A stretch of DNA of 64,000 nt from Breznakia pachnodae (GTDB lineage Bacteria; Bacillota_I; Bacilli_A; Erysipelotrichales; Erysipelotrichaceae). The notes beneath the pieces were generated by a model, which saw only the letters and a list, made by a program, of their open reading frames with translations, had not been told where the DNA came from and searched no databases. The position numbers were made by a program, and so were the translations under genes. Shown piece after piece: positions 7,806 to 16,639 of this stretch. The stretch lies in NCBI RefSeq assembly GCF_030814225.1, contig NZ_JAUSUR010000001.1, positions 620,001 through 684,000 on the forward strand. The letters are read 5' to 3'. Positions within the stretch are counted from its first letter, which is position 1; each line of letters begins with the position of its first letter.

Positions 7806-10745
7806 TCAATACACGTTTATTTCATCTAATCTGTAGAAATAAACATGTAATTCGCCACTCGTCACTGATAACTTTACTTTTTCTAAATTGTTAATGCCTC
7901 TTGAAAATAAAATATTTTCACCATTTACTTCATATGTACTAATTAGCATAGAATGTCCAAAGTGTGTGTTATAGTAGTAATCTGTAACCTCTTCACTACC
8001 AAGTACTGCACCATTAGATGTATAACCAATACTATATGATTGATTTTTTGGCATATCTACTTGGTTATCAAATGTTTTAGATTCACCTGCTGCAATTACA
8101 TAATCTATAAAAGGATCTACTCCATTCATATTTGAAATTGTACAATAATCATCAAGATTAGAATCTGGACTCCCAAAAAATCCATCATCAGAAGCAAATA
8201 CTGATAGCGAACCACTAAATACTTTTATTTCCCAATGCTCTCCATTGGAAACATTGCGATAAAATTCATCTTCATAATTTGTTCTGTGATAAGTTGAGTT
8301 TCCTTCTAAGAAACTACTATATTCTGTGGTTTCTTCAGCTCGAACAAAAATTCTTTTGCTTGAATTAAAATCTAGCTGATATGATTCTCCAGCATTAATT
8401 GTCAACACATCATAATCATACTTCCGCGACAATCCAATGTTTATATCATTAGCATCAACACTGAATGTAGCAGAATAAGAATTTGATGAATAATTATTTG
8501 CACTTGCAGTTAATGTTTGATTACCTAAAGGAACCTCTAATAAATAATTTCCATTATTGTCTGTTTGAGTTTCTCTATCAACATATCCATCAACTGATAC
8601 AGTTGCATCTGAAATCGGAGAATTTGTATCTACATCATATATATTACCAGTAATTACAACAGTAGTTGGCTTTGGTTCTAAGATAATTGGATCTGAAATT
8701 TTATTTTCTTTGTTACCTTCTATCTTTACAGTACCTTTATATGTTTCATAATAATTTGATCTAACAAAAATATCATAATCACCTTTTTCGATTTCTTTCG
8801 TAAAAGTAAATTTACCATCTATATCTGACTTTGTAGTATGTAACACTTTTCCATCTTGTTCAAGTGTTACTTGCGCTAGATATAAAGGTAGATTTTCATT
8901 GCCATCATGTTTTAAAACCATACCTTCTAATGAACCGTACTTTCTAGTACACTCATCAACGATACCCGTTTCTTCAAAATGTAAATACTCTTTGATAATT
9001 GTGCCATCTTTATCCATTATTGTTGCAGTGAATTTCTTGTTCCAACTTCCTGGCAGAAGAACAGCCGATACATTTCCATAGTTATAATATCCAGCTTCTA
9101 CACAGAATTCTAAAGGATTAAGCGAGATACTATCTAACTTAAGCTCATAGTTTCTTCCGAAATCAAACTCTGCACCAACTAATCCTAATTTCAAAAGTGT
9201 TATTTTTGGTTCTGCTATCGCACCAATTTTCACATTTGCTTCTGCTTCTGCTTTCGTCAGTTTTCCATCAATATCAAAGATTCCTTTAAACTTAGTGTTC
9301 GAATAGTCAAATCCTGTCACTACATCTATTGTATATTCTAAAGTTGCTTCTCCTGATGCTGATAAATATAAGAATAAATCACCTGTAGCATTAAACCCAT
9401 ATCCTAATGGAGCTGTAAAGGATGCAATATGTGCTTTTTTCTCTCCTCCAAAATTACTTTTCTTTTCAAAATCTAATGTTATTTTAGAGTCAAGTGTGGT
9501 ATAAAATTTATTTACCTCTATACCATTCAAACCAATCCTTGCATCAAAATCATAATTTAATCTTTCTACACATAACTCACCACTAACACCAAGATCACCT
9601 AAAGAAATATTCCATTTATTATATAAATCTAATGATCCTTCCTTATCAATATCTAATGCAAATAAATTCATCGCTCTCGCTCTGCCATCTAAGTGTTCTA
9701 TACTAGATGCATCAGTAAAAGTAACACCATCTGCTGGTATTAAAACACCTGTTTCAGATTCATAGCCTGAATAATTGAATGATTTAATAACATCTTCTAT
9801 ATCTGGTGTTACATAGGTTATTACAACACTACCATCTTCTAATGTATCAATTGACTCTATTTTAATTGCGATATCATCTTTGGGATTTGATTCACTTTTT
9901 AGAACTTGAATATCGCCCACTTTCCACTCAGAAACCACATCTCCATCAGCTATGGTGATTTGCATATTTTCTTCATCCAAATCATATTCTAAATATGTTT
10001 CTTCAATACCATCCTGGTAAACTACTGGATCTTTAGGTTCTTGAGAATTATAGTCATAAGAAATTTTGCTAGAAAGCTTCAGATTGTTTCCATCATAAAT
10101 CACATTCTCTTCTATATTAATTTCATTTGATATCTCTTCTGCTTGTATATTTGTACTTCCAAACATACTTACTAATAAACCTAAAACCAATAACATGTAC
10201 AATGATTTCTTTATACTTCTTTGTTTCACACCAACATATGTACAAATCCCTATTGCACTTAGCGCACCAATTAATAACCATAGTCCAATATTTGTACTAT
10301 CTCCTGCATCAATATTATCAACACTGGCATTAGCATTTAAATTATTATTTATACCATTATCATTTCCATTATTAGTAGAATTACTAACATCACTTTTCTT
10401 TATCTTTGATTCAAGGTGAATTGTTTCACCTACATTCAAATCTGCATTTTCTAATCTATTCAAAGAATCTGTATCTAACTCAAATCCATCTGGGATTATA
10501 TTTTCTACATCACTTAAATTGATTAAATAATCATTCTGATTTATTATACTTAAATCTACAGTTATATTTTCTCCCTGCTCATAATTAGTTTTATCAGTTG
10601 TTAGTTCTACAACCAACCCGTCTTGTTGGGTTTCAGCAGCAGAAACACTGCCACAAAAAACAAAGACTAACAGACTAAAAAAAACTAACAAAAATCTTTT
10701 TTTAAATTGTTTCACTCTCGCTTCATATAGTGCTTTTTTCAACAC
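7806..10745 (-). CDS. Large surface protein with carboxypeptidase-regulatory-like domains and two export-type segments
   Basis: A 979-residue protein. The GTG start at 10745 is used because GGGAG lies seven bases upstream. Residues 17-36 are a signal peptide ending in VSAA. A short beta domain (~40-115) is followed by an Asn-rich linker, DAGDST at 146-151 and a hydrophobic stretch 154-172, which looks like a cell-surface anchor. Immediately afterwards a second signal-like segment (181-197, ending NIQAEE) begins a long beta-rich region. Residues ~605-680 and ~690-760 are two repeats typical of carboxypeptidase regulatory-like (CarbopepD_reg) domains. No enzyme motif is seen. Likely cell-envelope or adhesion role; the exact function is unknown. 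Confidence 0.72.
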   Translation of the reverse strand: MLKKALYEARVKQFKKRFLLVFFSLLVFVFCGSVSAAETQQDGLVVELTTDKTNYEQGENITVDLSIINQNDYLINLSDVENIIPDGFELDTDSLNRLENADLNVGETIHLESKIKKSDVSNSTNNGNDNGINNNLNANASVDNIDAGDSTNIGLWLLIGALSAIGICTYVGVKQRSIKKSLYMLLVLGLLVSMFGSTNIQAEEISNEINIEENVIYDGNNLKLSSKISYDYNSQEPKDPVVYQDGIEETYLEYDLDEENMQITIADGDVVSEWKVGDIQVLKSESNPKDDIAIKIESIDTLEDGSVVITYVTPDIEDVIKSFNYSGYESETGVLIPADGVTFTDASSIEHLDGRARAMNLFALDIDKEGSLDLYNKWNISLGDLGVSGELCVERLNYDFDARIGLNGIEVNKFYTTLDSKITLDFEKKSNFGGEKKAHIASFTAPLGYGFNATGDLFLYLSASGEATLEYTIDVVTGFDYSNTKFKGIFDIDGKLTKAEAEANVKIGAIAEPKITLLKLGLVGAEFDFGRNYELKLDSISLNPLEFCVEAGYYNYGNVSAVLLPGSWNKKFTATIMDKDGTIIKEYLHFEETGIVDECTRKYGSLEGMVLKHDGNENLPLYLAQVTLEQDGKVLHTTKSDIDGKFTFTKEIEKGDYDIFVRSNYYETYKGTVKIEGNKENKISDPIILEPKPTTVVITGNIYDVDTNSPISDATVSVDGYVDRETQTDNNGNYLLEVPLGNQTLTASANNYSSNSYSATFSVDANDINIGLSRKYDYDVLTINAGESYQLDFNSSKRIFVRAEETTEYSSFLEGNSTYHRTNYEDEFYRNVSNGEHWEIKVFSGSLSVFASDDGFFGSPDSNLDDYCTISNMNGVDPFIDYVIAAGESKTFDNQVDMPKNQSYSIGYTSNGAVLGSEEVTDYYYNTHFGHSMLISTYEVNGENILFSRGINNLEKVKLSVTSGELHVYFYRLDEINVY

Positions 10746-10876
10746 TATATAACTCCCTTCTCTTAATTTGTAGTTTTTACTTTTTAATCAACTGCTATAA
10801 AATTCAAACTTTTCCCTTTAGATTACTTTTTTCTCACCTCTTTCATATAAATAAACTAGTATTCATAAGTAATTAT

Positions 10877-10889
10877 AACCTTAAAGGTT
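10877..10889. promoter_or_regulatory. Candidate XRE operator 1
   Basis: AACCTTAAAGGTT is a perfect dyad with one central base in the divergent gap between the surface protein gene and the XRE regulator. A related site occurs 45 bases downstream. Confidence 0.4.
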
Positions 10890-10921
10890 TATTTTAACAA
10901 CACCTTATACTTGGTTTTTAT

Positions 10922-10933
10922 AACTTTGAGGTT
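10922..10933. promoter_or_regulatory. Candidate XRE operator 2
   Basis: AACTTTGAGGTT; its complement AACCTCAAAGTT resembles the dyad at 10877. It lies just upstream of the XRE coding start, a position suited to autoregulation. Confidence 0.35.
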
Positions 10934-10966
10934 AACATATAATAAACATAATTGGTGGTGAAGGCT

Positions 10967-11284
10967 GTGAACAATAACAAACTTATGATTGGTGACAGGC
11001 TAAGAGCATGTCGTAAGTCAATGAAATTAACGCAAGAAGAATTATCCACTATGTTAGATGTTTCAGTAAAGCATTATAGTGAGGTCGAAAGAGGTCTCGC
11101 TGGGTTATCTGTTGATAACTGGATTCATGTATCTGAAATATTAAACACAAGTCTTGATTATTTATTGAAGGGCGTCGATATGAATACACCTATGCTTTTA
11201 TCTAATATGTTTTATAACACTGATGAAAAACAGCAGGAAATTCTAATCAAAATCATTGATTTAGTTAAAGAATATAAGAAATAA
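10967..11284 (+). CDS. XRE-family transcriptional regulator
   Basis: A ~105-residue cytoplasmic DNA-binding protein. Residues ~6-65 form a Cro/CI-type helix-turn-helix (IGDRLRACRKSMKLTQEELS...HYSEVERGLAGLSVDNW). A short helical tail (~70-105) probably mediates dimerisation. The GTG at 10967 is preferred because GGTGG lies eight bases upstream. A TTG at 10952 in the same frame is possible but has no ribosome site. It is divergent from the 979-residue surface protein gene and may control it or itself through two related dyads in the gap. It converges on the transketolase operon, separated by a strong terminator. Confidence 0.82.
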   Translation: MNNNKLMIGDRLRACRKSMKLTQEELSTMLDVSVKHYSEVERGLAGLSVDNWIHVSEILNTSLDYLLKGVDMNTPMLLSNMFYNTDEKQQEILIKIIDLVKEYKK

Positions 11285-11382
11285 TTGCTTTATTTCTTGT
11301 GGCAATATGAGCATTGCTTTTTATATCGCTTATCTTGCATATATTTTTGTTAAGCAATTTTTATATAAAATCGACCTAAAAA

Positions 11383-11410
11383 GGGCACTAGATATCTTAA
11401 TCTAGTGCCC
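11383..11410. terminator. Bidirectional terminator between XRE gene and transketolase operon
   Basis: GGGCACTAGAT/ATCTAGTGCCC, an 11-bp perfect stem, flanked by A-rich sequence on one side and T-rich on the other. It serves both converging units. Confidence 0.9.
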
Positions 11411-11437
11411 TCTTTTATTATACTTTTACTTTACTTA

Positions 11438-12391
11438 TTATACTTTTGCTTTAATAACTGCTTTTAAATCATCTGCAGTTAATTTAAATTCTTTTTGTAA
11501 GAAGTCTGGTGTTCCAACTTGTCCGAATTGTTCATTCACTCCAAGTCTAGTTAATTCAACTCCAACACCGTTGTCAGCCAATACTTCAGCTACTGCACTT
11601 CCTAATCCACCAGTAATTGAGTGGTTTTCAAAAGTGATTACTGCTTTTTTACCAGCTGCTTTCTTTAAGATAAGATCTGCATCAATTGGTTTAATTGTAA
11701 ACATATCGATTACTTCTACAGAGATACCATCTTTTTCAAGAGCCTCAGCTGCATCCATTGCATCTGATACTAATTGTCCAGCTGCAATAACAAGTACGTC
11801 CTTACCTTCTTTAATTAGGTTTCCTTTACCTAGTTCAAATGTTGAACCTTTTTTATATACATTAGGTACTGGTTTACGGTTTCCTCTAACATAATGAATT
11901 CCTTCAAGTTTAGAGAATTCCTTAATAATCCATTCCATTTGTGTATCATCAGCAGCATCACAAACAACAGAATTAGGAATCGCTCTCATAAGCGCTACAT
12001 CTTCCCATGTTGTATGTGTTCCACCATTAGGTCCTACAGTAAATCCAGGATCAGAACCATAAATGTTCATTGTGTTATGCGCATAAGCACCAGATAAGAA
12101 TACTTGGTCAAATACACGTCTTGAAGCGAAAGGTCCAAATGTGTGTAAGAATGGAACGAATCCAGTTACACTAAGACCAGCAGCAACACCAACCATATTT
12201 GCTTCTGCAATTCCTACGTTAATAAAACGATCCGGATTGGTTTTCTCAATTTTAGAGAAGCCACTTGCTCCACCTAAATCTGCTTCTAAAGCAACTACTT
12301 TGTCATTTTCTTTCATCAGTTCCTGAAGCGTTTCAACAACTGACATTCTCATTTCTCTAGTAGTTTTATTCTCTCTATCTAATGTAAACAT
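11438..12391 (-). CDS. tktB: Transketolase, C-terminal subunit
   Basis: A 317-residue protein carrying the pyrimidine-binding and C-terminal domains of a split transketolase. Together with the upstream gene product it moves two-carbon units between ketose and aldose phosphates, using thiamine diphosphate. Seen motifs include the conserved Glu region VGIAEANMVGVAAGL, SDPGFTVGPNGGTHTTWEDVALMR and the C-terminal NHSITGGLGSAV. The start at 12391 is chosen because AAGGAGG precedes it; a longer frame to 12412 lacks a ribosome site. It begins one base after the stop of the N-terminal subunit. Genes in this arrangement commonly belong to pentose or sugar-acid PTS operons. Confidence 0.92.
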   Translation of the reverse strand: MFTLDRENKTTREMRMSVVETLQELMKENDKVVALEADLGGASGFSKIEKTNPDRFINVGIAEANMVGVAAGLSVTGFVPFLHTFGPFASRRVFDQVFLSGAYAHNTMNIYGSDPGFTVGPNGGTHTTWEDVALMRAIPNSVVCDAADDTQMEWIIKEFSKLEGIHYVRGNRKPVPNVYKKGSTFELGKGNLIKEGKDVLVIAAGQLVSDAMDAAEALEKDGISVEVIDMFTIKPIDADLILKKAAGKKAVITFENHSITGGLGSAVAEVLADNGVGVELTRLGVNEQFGQVGTPDFLQKEFKLTADDLKAVIKAKV

Positions 12392-12392
12392 C

Positions 12393-13244
12393 TTATTCAC
12401 CCTCCTTAACAAATGCCTCTAACTCTTTAATAGCCTCATGTGTAGCGTTAATAACTTCATCCGAGTCAAATTTAACTGAGTGATTTGCATCCATTTGTTC
12501 AAAGAAAGGTACACCTTGTCCCTTAATAGAATCTAAAATAATACATACTGCTTTATCTTTTACTTCTTTACATTTATCAATTGCATCACTGATCGCTGCT
12601 TCATCATCACCTTTTACAACTTGTGTGTCAAAGCCAAAAGCAGTCATTTTTTCTTCAATACAGAATGGGTTACAAATATCTTTTGTAAGTCCATCTAATT
12701 GTTTCTTATTATCATCAATGATTACAACACAATTATTTAATTTATTATGAGCAATGTATTGGAATGCTTCCCAACATTGTCCTTCATTTAATTCACCATC
12801 ACCAACAATCAGATATACTGTTTGATCGCTTCCAAGCATACGAAATCCAGTTGCAATACCAGCAGCAGCCGATGTTCCTTGCCCCAAAGACCCTGTTGTC
12901 ATATCTACACCAGGTGTTTTCATTCTGTCTGGATGTGAAGGTAAATTTGTCCCACCATCATTTAATGTATATAACATTTCCTTTTCAATGAATCCAACAT
13001 TTGCTAATGTACTATATACACCAGGACCAGCATGACCTTTTGATAACACTAACATATCACGGTCTTCCCAGTTTGGATTCTTAGGATCGTATTTCATATG
13101 TTTTCCATATAAAACACTTAGTAATTCAACGATTGATAATGATCCACCTAAGTGTCCATAACCACGTTTTTCTAACATCTTTAATACATCAATTCTAATT
13201 TTTGCTGATAACAGTTTCAGCTTATTAAGTTCTGTCTCATTCAT
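12393..13244 (-). CDS. tktA: Transketolase, N-terminal subunit
   Basis: A 283-residue protein corresponding to the thiamine-diphosphate-binding half of transketolase. The cofactor motif is GDGELNEGQCWEAF followed by IIDDNKKQLDG. The histidine segments GHLGGSLS and KGHAGPGVY are also present. It is inactive alone and needs the downstream C-terminal subunit. It lies 38 bases downstream of the PTS IIB gene in the same unit, so its substrate probably derives from the sugar imported by that PTS. Confidence 0.93.
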   Translation of the reverse strand: MNETELNKLKLLSAKIRIDVLKMLEKRGYGHLGGSLSIVELLSVLYGKHMKYDPKNPNWEDRDMLVLSKGHAGPGVYSTLANVGFIEKEMLYTLNDGGTNLPSHPDRMKTPGVDMTTGSLGQGTSAAAGIATGFRMLGSDQTVYLIVGDGELNEGQCWEAFQYIAHNKLNNCVVIIDDNKKQLDGLTKDICNPFCIEEKMTAFGFDTQVVKGDDEAAISDAIDKCKEVKDKAVCIILDSIKGQGVPFFEQMDANHSVKFDSDEVINATHEAIKELEAFVKEGE

Positions 13245-13282
13245 ATTTTTTCTCCACCTTTATCGCTTGATCTTACTATTGC

Positions 13283-13561
13283 CTACTTATTAAAAACTTC
13301 ACGTAATTTTGTTTCTAATTCATTCATATCCATAATGTTATCTAAGATAATAACATTAGGTAATGCAGAAACGAATTCTTCTAAATCTTTACCAACTACA
13401 AATAAATCTGCAGCACCTTCAGTAGCATCTGATACTGAAGAATGTGAAACATCAATGTTTTCAACACCAATTTGTTTCAGTACTTTTTCTACATTCATAC
13501 GAACAAGCATACTTGATCCTAAACCAGAACCACAGCAGCACATAATTCTACGTACTTCCAT
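13283..13561 (-). CDS. ulaB: PTS system IIB component, ascorbate (Ula/Sga) family
   Basis: A 92-residue IIB protein. The phospho-acceptor cysteine lies in MCCCGSGLGSSML near the N-terminus, the P-loop form found in the ascorbate/galactitol families. It receives phosphate from the IIA protein and passes it to sugar bound by IIC. The start at 13561 has CAAAGGAGG in front; a longer frame to 13651 has none. It is separated from the IIC gene by 262 bases containing a strong stem-loop, so its level may differ from IIC. Confidence 0.88.
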   Translation of the reverse strand: MEVRRIMCCCGSGLGSSMLVRMNVEKVLKQIGVENIDVSHSSVSDATEGAADLFVVGKDLEEFVSALPNVIILDNIMDMNELETKLREVFNK

Positions 13562-13776
13562 TGTTTTCCTCCTTTGTCTCTCACTTATTAATTGATTTGT
13601 CTCTTCTCTCTTTTTGGTGGTTTCCCCACAAAATATGCAGACAATCAACAATTAAAATCATACCATAAACACTATGCTAAGTCTATTGTATACACGATGA
13701 ACATTTGAATAAATTTGATATCGAGCCTGTCTCTTTTTCTATTTGCCTATTTCTCTCTTTATCACTTATAAAATTA

Positions 13777-13803
13777 TAGGGGAGATACCATTTATCTCCC
13801 CTA
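13777..13803 (-). terminator. Intercistronic stem-loop between PTS IIC and IIB genes
   Basis: TAGGGGAGATA/TATCTCCCCTA, an 11-bp stem placed 20 bases after the IIC stop. The tail is ATAATTTTAT, so it may end only part of the transcripts or protect the IIC message. Confidence 0.6.
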
Positions 13804-13823
13804 ATTTATTGTGTATCTTTTTA

Positions 13824-15224
13824 TTATTCAGCTTTTTGTTTTTTTGGTGCAATAAAATTGTAGATAATTGGAATTAAGAATAATCCAATACATACTGCCA
13901 TTAATCCTGTACCTTGAATAAACTGTGCAATGTTACCAATGATGATTCCAACGATAGAGAAATCAGCATCAGAGAATGTACTGTTTGCGAAGTTTAATGC
14001 ACCCATAACTGGCATACAAATCGCAGGTAAGAATGTAATTAATAAACCATGTAAGAATGATCCAGCTAAACAACCTTTTAATCCACCTTCTGCATTAGCG
14101 AATACTCCAGCAGTTGCCCCACAGAAGAAGTGAGGAATAACTCCAGGTAAGATAAGCGCTACAGGTGTGATTGAACTATTAATGAATCCTAAGATAAATA
14201 ATCCAACAATACCACCAACGAATGATACTAAGAATCCAATTAATACTGCGTTAGGAGCATATGGGAATACAACTGGACAGTCAAGTGCTGGTTTTGCATT
14301 TGGTACAAGTTTTTCCGCAATTCCTTTAAATGCAGGTACGATTTCTCCAATGATTAAACGTACACCAGCTAAGATAATGTAAACTCCTCCAGCGAAACTT
14401 AATCCACTAGTAAGTGCCCATACAGCCCAGTGAGTTGTTGTTTCACCACTGTATAATGCTGCTAGGTTAGCACTTTGAGCCATTACTTTATCGTCTAATA
14501 AACCATTTGCTACAGCTACACCAGTAACGATAACAAAGAAGATTACCATTGTAAGACCGATTGCAACTGTTGTATCTCTAAGGAAAGAAATACGTTGAGG
14601 AAAATTAACTTTTTCCGTTGATTTACTTCCTTTGAATAGTTTTCCAACTTGTGCCGCAAACCAATAACCAGCTCCACCAAAGTGTCCAAAAGCCAGTTCA
14701 TCAGTTTTAACGATTTTACGCATTGTTGGCTGACAGATTGCCGGTGAGATAACCATGATCAATCCAAGCATTAGTCCACCTGAAATAATAAGTTCAATAC
14801 CATCTAATCCACCAACATTTAAAATAACTGCTAACATACATGCCATATATAATGTGTGGTGACCTGTCAAGAAGATGTAATTCATTCTTGAGAATCTCGC
14901 CATTATGATATTAGCCACCATTCCAAAACACATAATATATGCAGTTTGACTAGCGAATTGTTCTAATCCTAATGAAACGATTGCTTCATTGTTTGGAACT
15001 ACTCCTTGCATATTGAATGCATAGTTGAATAATTCACCGAATGCGTTTAGCGAGCCTGACTGCAAGAATGCAGCTCCAGCACTTAATACTAAGAATCCAA
15101 CAATTGTTTTAACGGTACCTTTTACTACATCTTCAATCTTTTTACCTTGTAAGATAAGACCTAGTAAAGCCATAAGACCAACAAGTATTGCCGGAGTAGA
15201 TAAAATATTAATAATAAATTCCAT
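13824..15224 (-). CDS. ulaA: PTS system IIC component, ascorbate (UlaA) family
   Basis: A 466-residue membrane protein with about eleven hydrophobic segments, the length and pattern of UlaA-type ascorbate-family transporters. Typical stretches include FLVLSAGAAFLQ, FLTGHHTLYMACM, HFGGAGYWFAAQVGK and LPGVIPHFFCGATAGVFAN. It forms the sugar channel of a PTS permease. It lies between the IIA and IIB genes. The operon has transketolase but none of the classic L-ascorbate genes ulaD, ulaE, ulaF or ulaG in view, so the sugar could be ascorbate or another pentitol or sugar acid. Confidence 0.92.
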   Translation of the reverse strand: MEFIINILSTPAILVGLMALLGLILQGKKIEDVVKGTVKTIVGFLVLSAGAAFLQSGSLNAFGELFNYAFNMQGVVPNNEAIVSLGLEQFASQTAYIMCFGMVANIIMARFSRMNYIFLTGHHTLYMACMLAVILNVGGLDGIELIISGGLMLGLIMVISPAICQPTMRKIVKTDELAFGHFGGAGYWFAAQVGKLFKGSKSTEKVNFPQRISFLRDTTVAIGLTMVIFFVIVTGVAVANGLLDDKVMAQSANLAALYSGETTTHWAVWALTSGLSFAGGVYIILAGVRLIIGEIVPAFKGIAEKLVPNAKPALDCPVVFPYAPNAVLIGFLVSFVGGIVGLFILGFINSSITPVALILPGVIPHFFCGATAGVFANAEGGLKGCLAGSFLHGLLITFLPAICMPVMGALNFANSTFSDADFSIVGIIIGNIAQFIQGTGLMAVCIGLFLIPIIYNFIAPKKQKAE

Positions 15225-15257
15225 ACTGTTTATTCCTCCCTTACATTAACCTATGTT

Positions 15258-15704
15258 CTATTCATTTACTGCAGAGATGAATTGTTCATAAATATCTTCA
15301 GCAGTTGGTGCATTTACAAGTGCGTCAATTCTCTTTTGATCAGAAAAGATATTTGAGATTGCTTGCATAGCTTCTAAATGTGATTCAGGATCACTTGCTG
15401 CCAGAGTAACCAATAAGCGGACATCGTACCCTTCTGGTTTAAATTTAACTGGGTTACGCAATGATGTAATCGCTAATTGTTTTTTTATGACTCCTTGTTC
15501 TGCACTCGCATGAAGTAAAGCTAAGTTCTCGCACAAAACGTAATATGGTCCAAATTTTTCAGTGTTCTTGATAATTTCATCGATATAGCGCGGTTCAACG
15601 AAACCAGTGTCCACAAGTGGTTGTACACCCACATGAATTGCTTCCACCCAATCTTTAACACCATCAATAATTTGAACGTTTTCTAGTTTAAGCATGTCTT
15701 TCAT
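15258..15704 (-). CDS. ulaC: PTS system IIA component, mannitol/fructose fold, ascorbate type
   Basis: A 148-residue EIIA of the PTS_EIIA_2 fold. The phosphorylated histidine is in LALLHASAEQGV, and the sequence WVEAIHVGVQPLVDTGFVEPRYIDEI is typical of UlaC. It is the first gene of the IIA-IIC-IIB-transketolase unit, with GGGGG as ribosome site. Its closest relative in the window is the EIIA domain at the end of the PRD activator (36379-38406), which suggests that activator may respond to the same or a similar system. Confidence 0.9.
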   Translation of the reverse strand: MKDMLKLENVQIIDGVKDWVEAIHVGVQPLVDTGFVEPRYIDEIIKNTEKFGPYYVLCENLALLHASAEQGVIKKQLAITSLRNPVKFKPEGYDVRLLVTLAASDPESHLEAMQAISNIFSDQKRIDALVNAPTAEDIYEQFISAVNE

Positions 15705-15741
15705 TCTTTATTCCCCCTAACATTACTTCGTACACCCATAG

Positions 15742-15757
15742 TGTAAGCGCTTTTACA
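15742..15757. promoter_or_regulatory. Possible cre-like or repressor site upstream of the ascorbate-family operon
   Basis: TGTAAGCGCTTTTACA resembles a CcpA cre but has two extra bases compared with the 14-bp core. It lies 38 bases upstream of the IIA start and could equally be the operon repressor site. Confidence 0.4.
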
Positions 15758-15864
15758 TTTTTAAAGAAGTCCAACTTGTTTCATTAGTTTGTGCAATGAT
15801 TGTATGCACGTAAATAACAGTATGAATTTATTATTTATAAATATAGATTAGCACAAAGAAAAAA

Positions 15865-15888
15865 AACTCTCTACCTTAGTAGAAAGTT
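15865..15888 (-). terminator. Terminator at the end of the alpha-glucoside operon
   Basis: AACTTTCTAC/GTAGAGAGTT stem followed by TTTTTTTT on the minus strand; it overlaps the stop of the second RpiR gene. Confidence 0.8.
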
Positions 15889-16639
15889 ATGAAGATTTGT
15901 ATTCTAAGTATTTTAGGAACATCATATTCGCAATCACAAAGAAATGTCCAGTGCTTGAATAAAAGGAATCATGATATCCAGTTTTAAAGGAAGATACTTT
16001 AAACTGAATACAAGTGTCACTATTACGAGATAAAAAATTATCGCCTTCCTTACATATTGAAATAACTGGGATTGATAATCGATTCAGAAACTTTACCAGA
16101 TTGGTTGATGTTTCATTCTCACCTGATAACGAAATAATAATAAATACATCATCTTTACTTACTGAACGCAGTAGTGTATCAATCTCTACTCTACCATTAA
16201 TGACATATAGAATCTTCTGACGATACGCAAACTCTCGTTTCATCTCAAATGCAGCGTTCTGTTGGACCACTCCAGTTCCATAGACAAATACTCGCTTTGC
16301 CTCGTCAATCTGCTTCATTGCCTTGCTTAAGTCCATATGACGCACACGATGCAATGTATCATCCAACTCTACAATTGTTTTATCTAACATCTGTTCATCA
16401 AACTTTGCTTCATCATCCAGTTCCCATTTCAGATGTACCTTTAATTCACTATATCCATCCATTCCCAATTTTTTAGTAAAATCTAAGATTCTGGTATGAG
16501 ATAAATTACATACCTGTGATAATTCAAGAATTGTCATTTTCTGACATTGACGTTTATGATGCAGAATATACTGCCAGATATACAAATCAGTATCATTTAA
16601 CTTATCGTGATTTTTATAAACTAGTTCTTCAAGTTTCAT
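15887..16639 (-). CDS. RpiR-family transcriptional regulator (second of tandem pair)
   Basis: A 250-residue MurR/RpiR-type regulator. Residues 1-75 form the helix-turn-helix domain (ILELSQVCNLSHTRILDFTKKLGMDGYSELK). Residues ~110-240 form a SIS sugar-phosphate-binding domain (VFVYGTGVVQQNAAFEMKREF, IIISLSGENETSTNLVKFL). Its start overlaps the stop of the preceding RpiR gene by four bases (ATGA), which implies coupled translation. The two are clearly paralogous. In Bacillus the related GlvR activates the glvARC maltose operon, so an activator role here is plausible but not shown. Confidence 0.88.
   Translation of the reverse strand: MKLEELVYKNHDKLNDTDLYIWQYILHHKRQCQKMTILELSQVCNLSHTRILDFTKKLGMDGYSELKVHLKWELDDEAKFDEQMLDKTIVELDDTLHRVRHMDLSKAMKQIDEAKRVFVYGTGVVQQNAAFEMKREFAYRQKILYVINGRVEIDTLLRSVSKDDVFIIISLSGENETSTNLVKFLNRLSIPVISICKEGDNFLSRNSDTCIQFKVSSFKTGYHDSFYSSTGHFFVIANMMFLKYLEYKSS

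Noticed and set aside
8899-9081. Plus-strand open frame inside the 979-residue surface protein gene
   Set aside because: No ribosome site, low-complexity composition, and the minus-strand frame is clearly coding.
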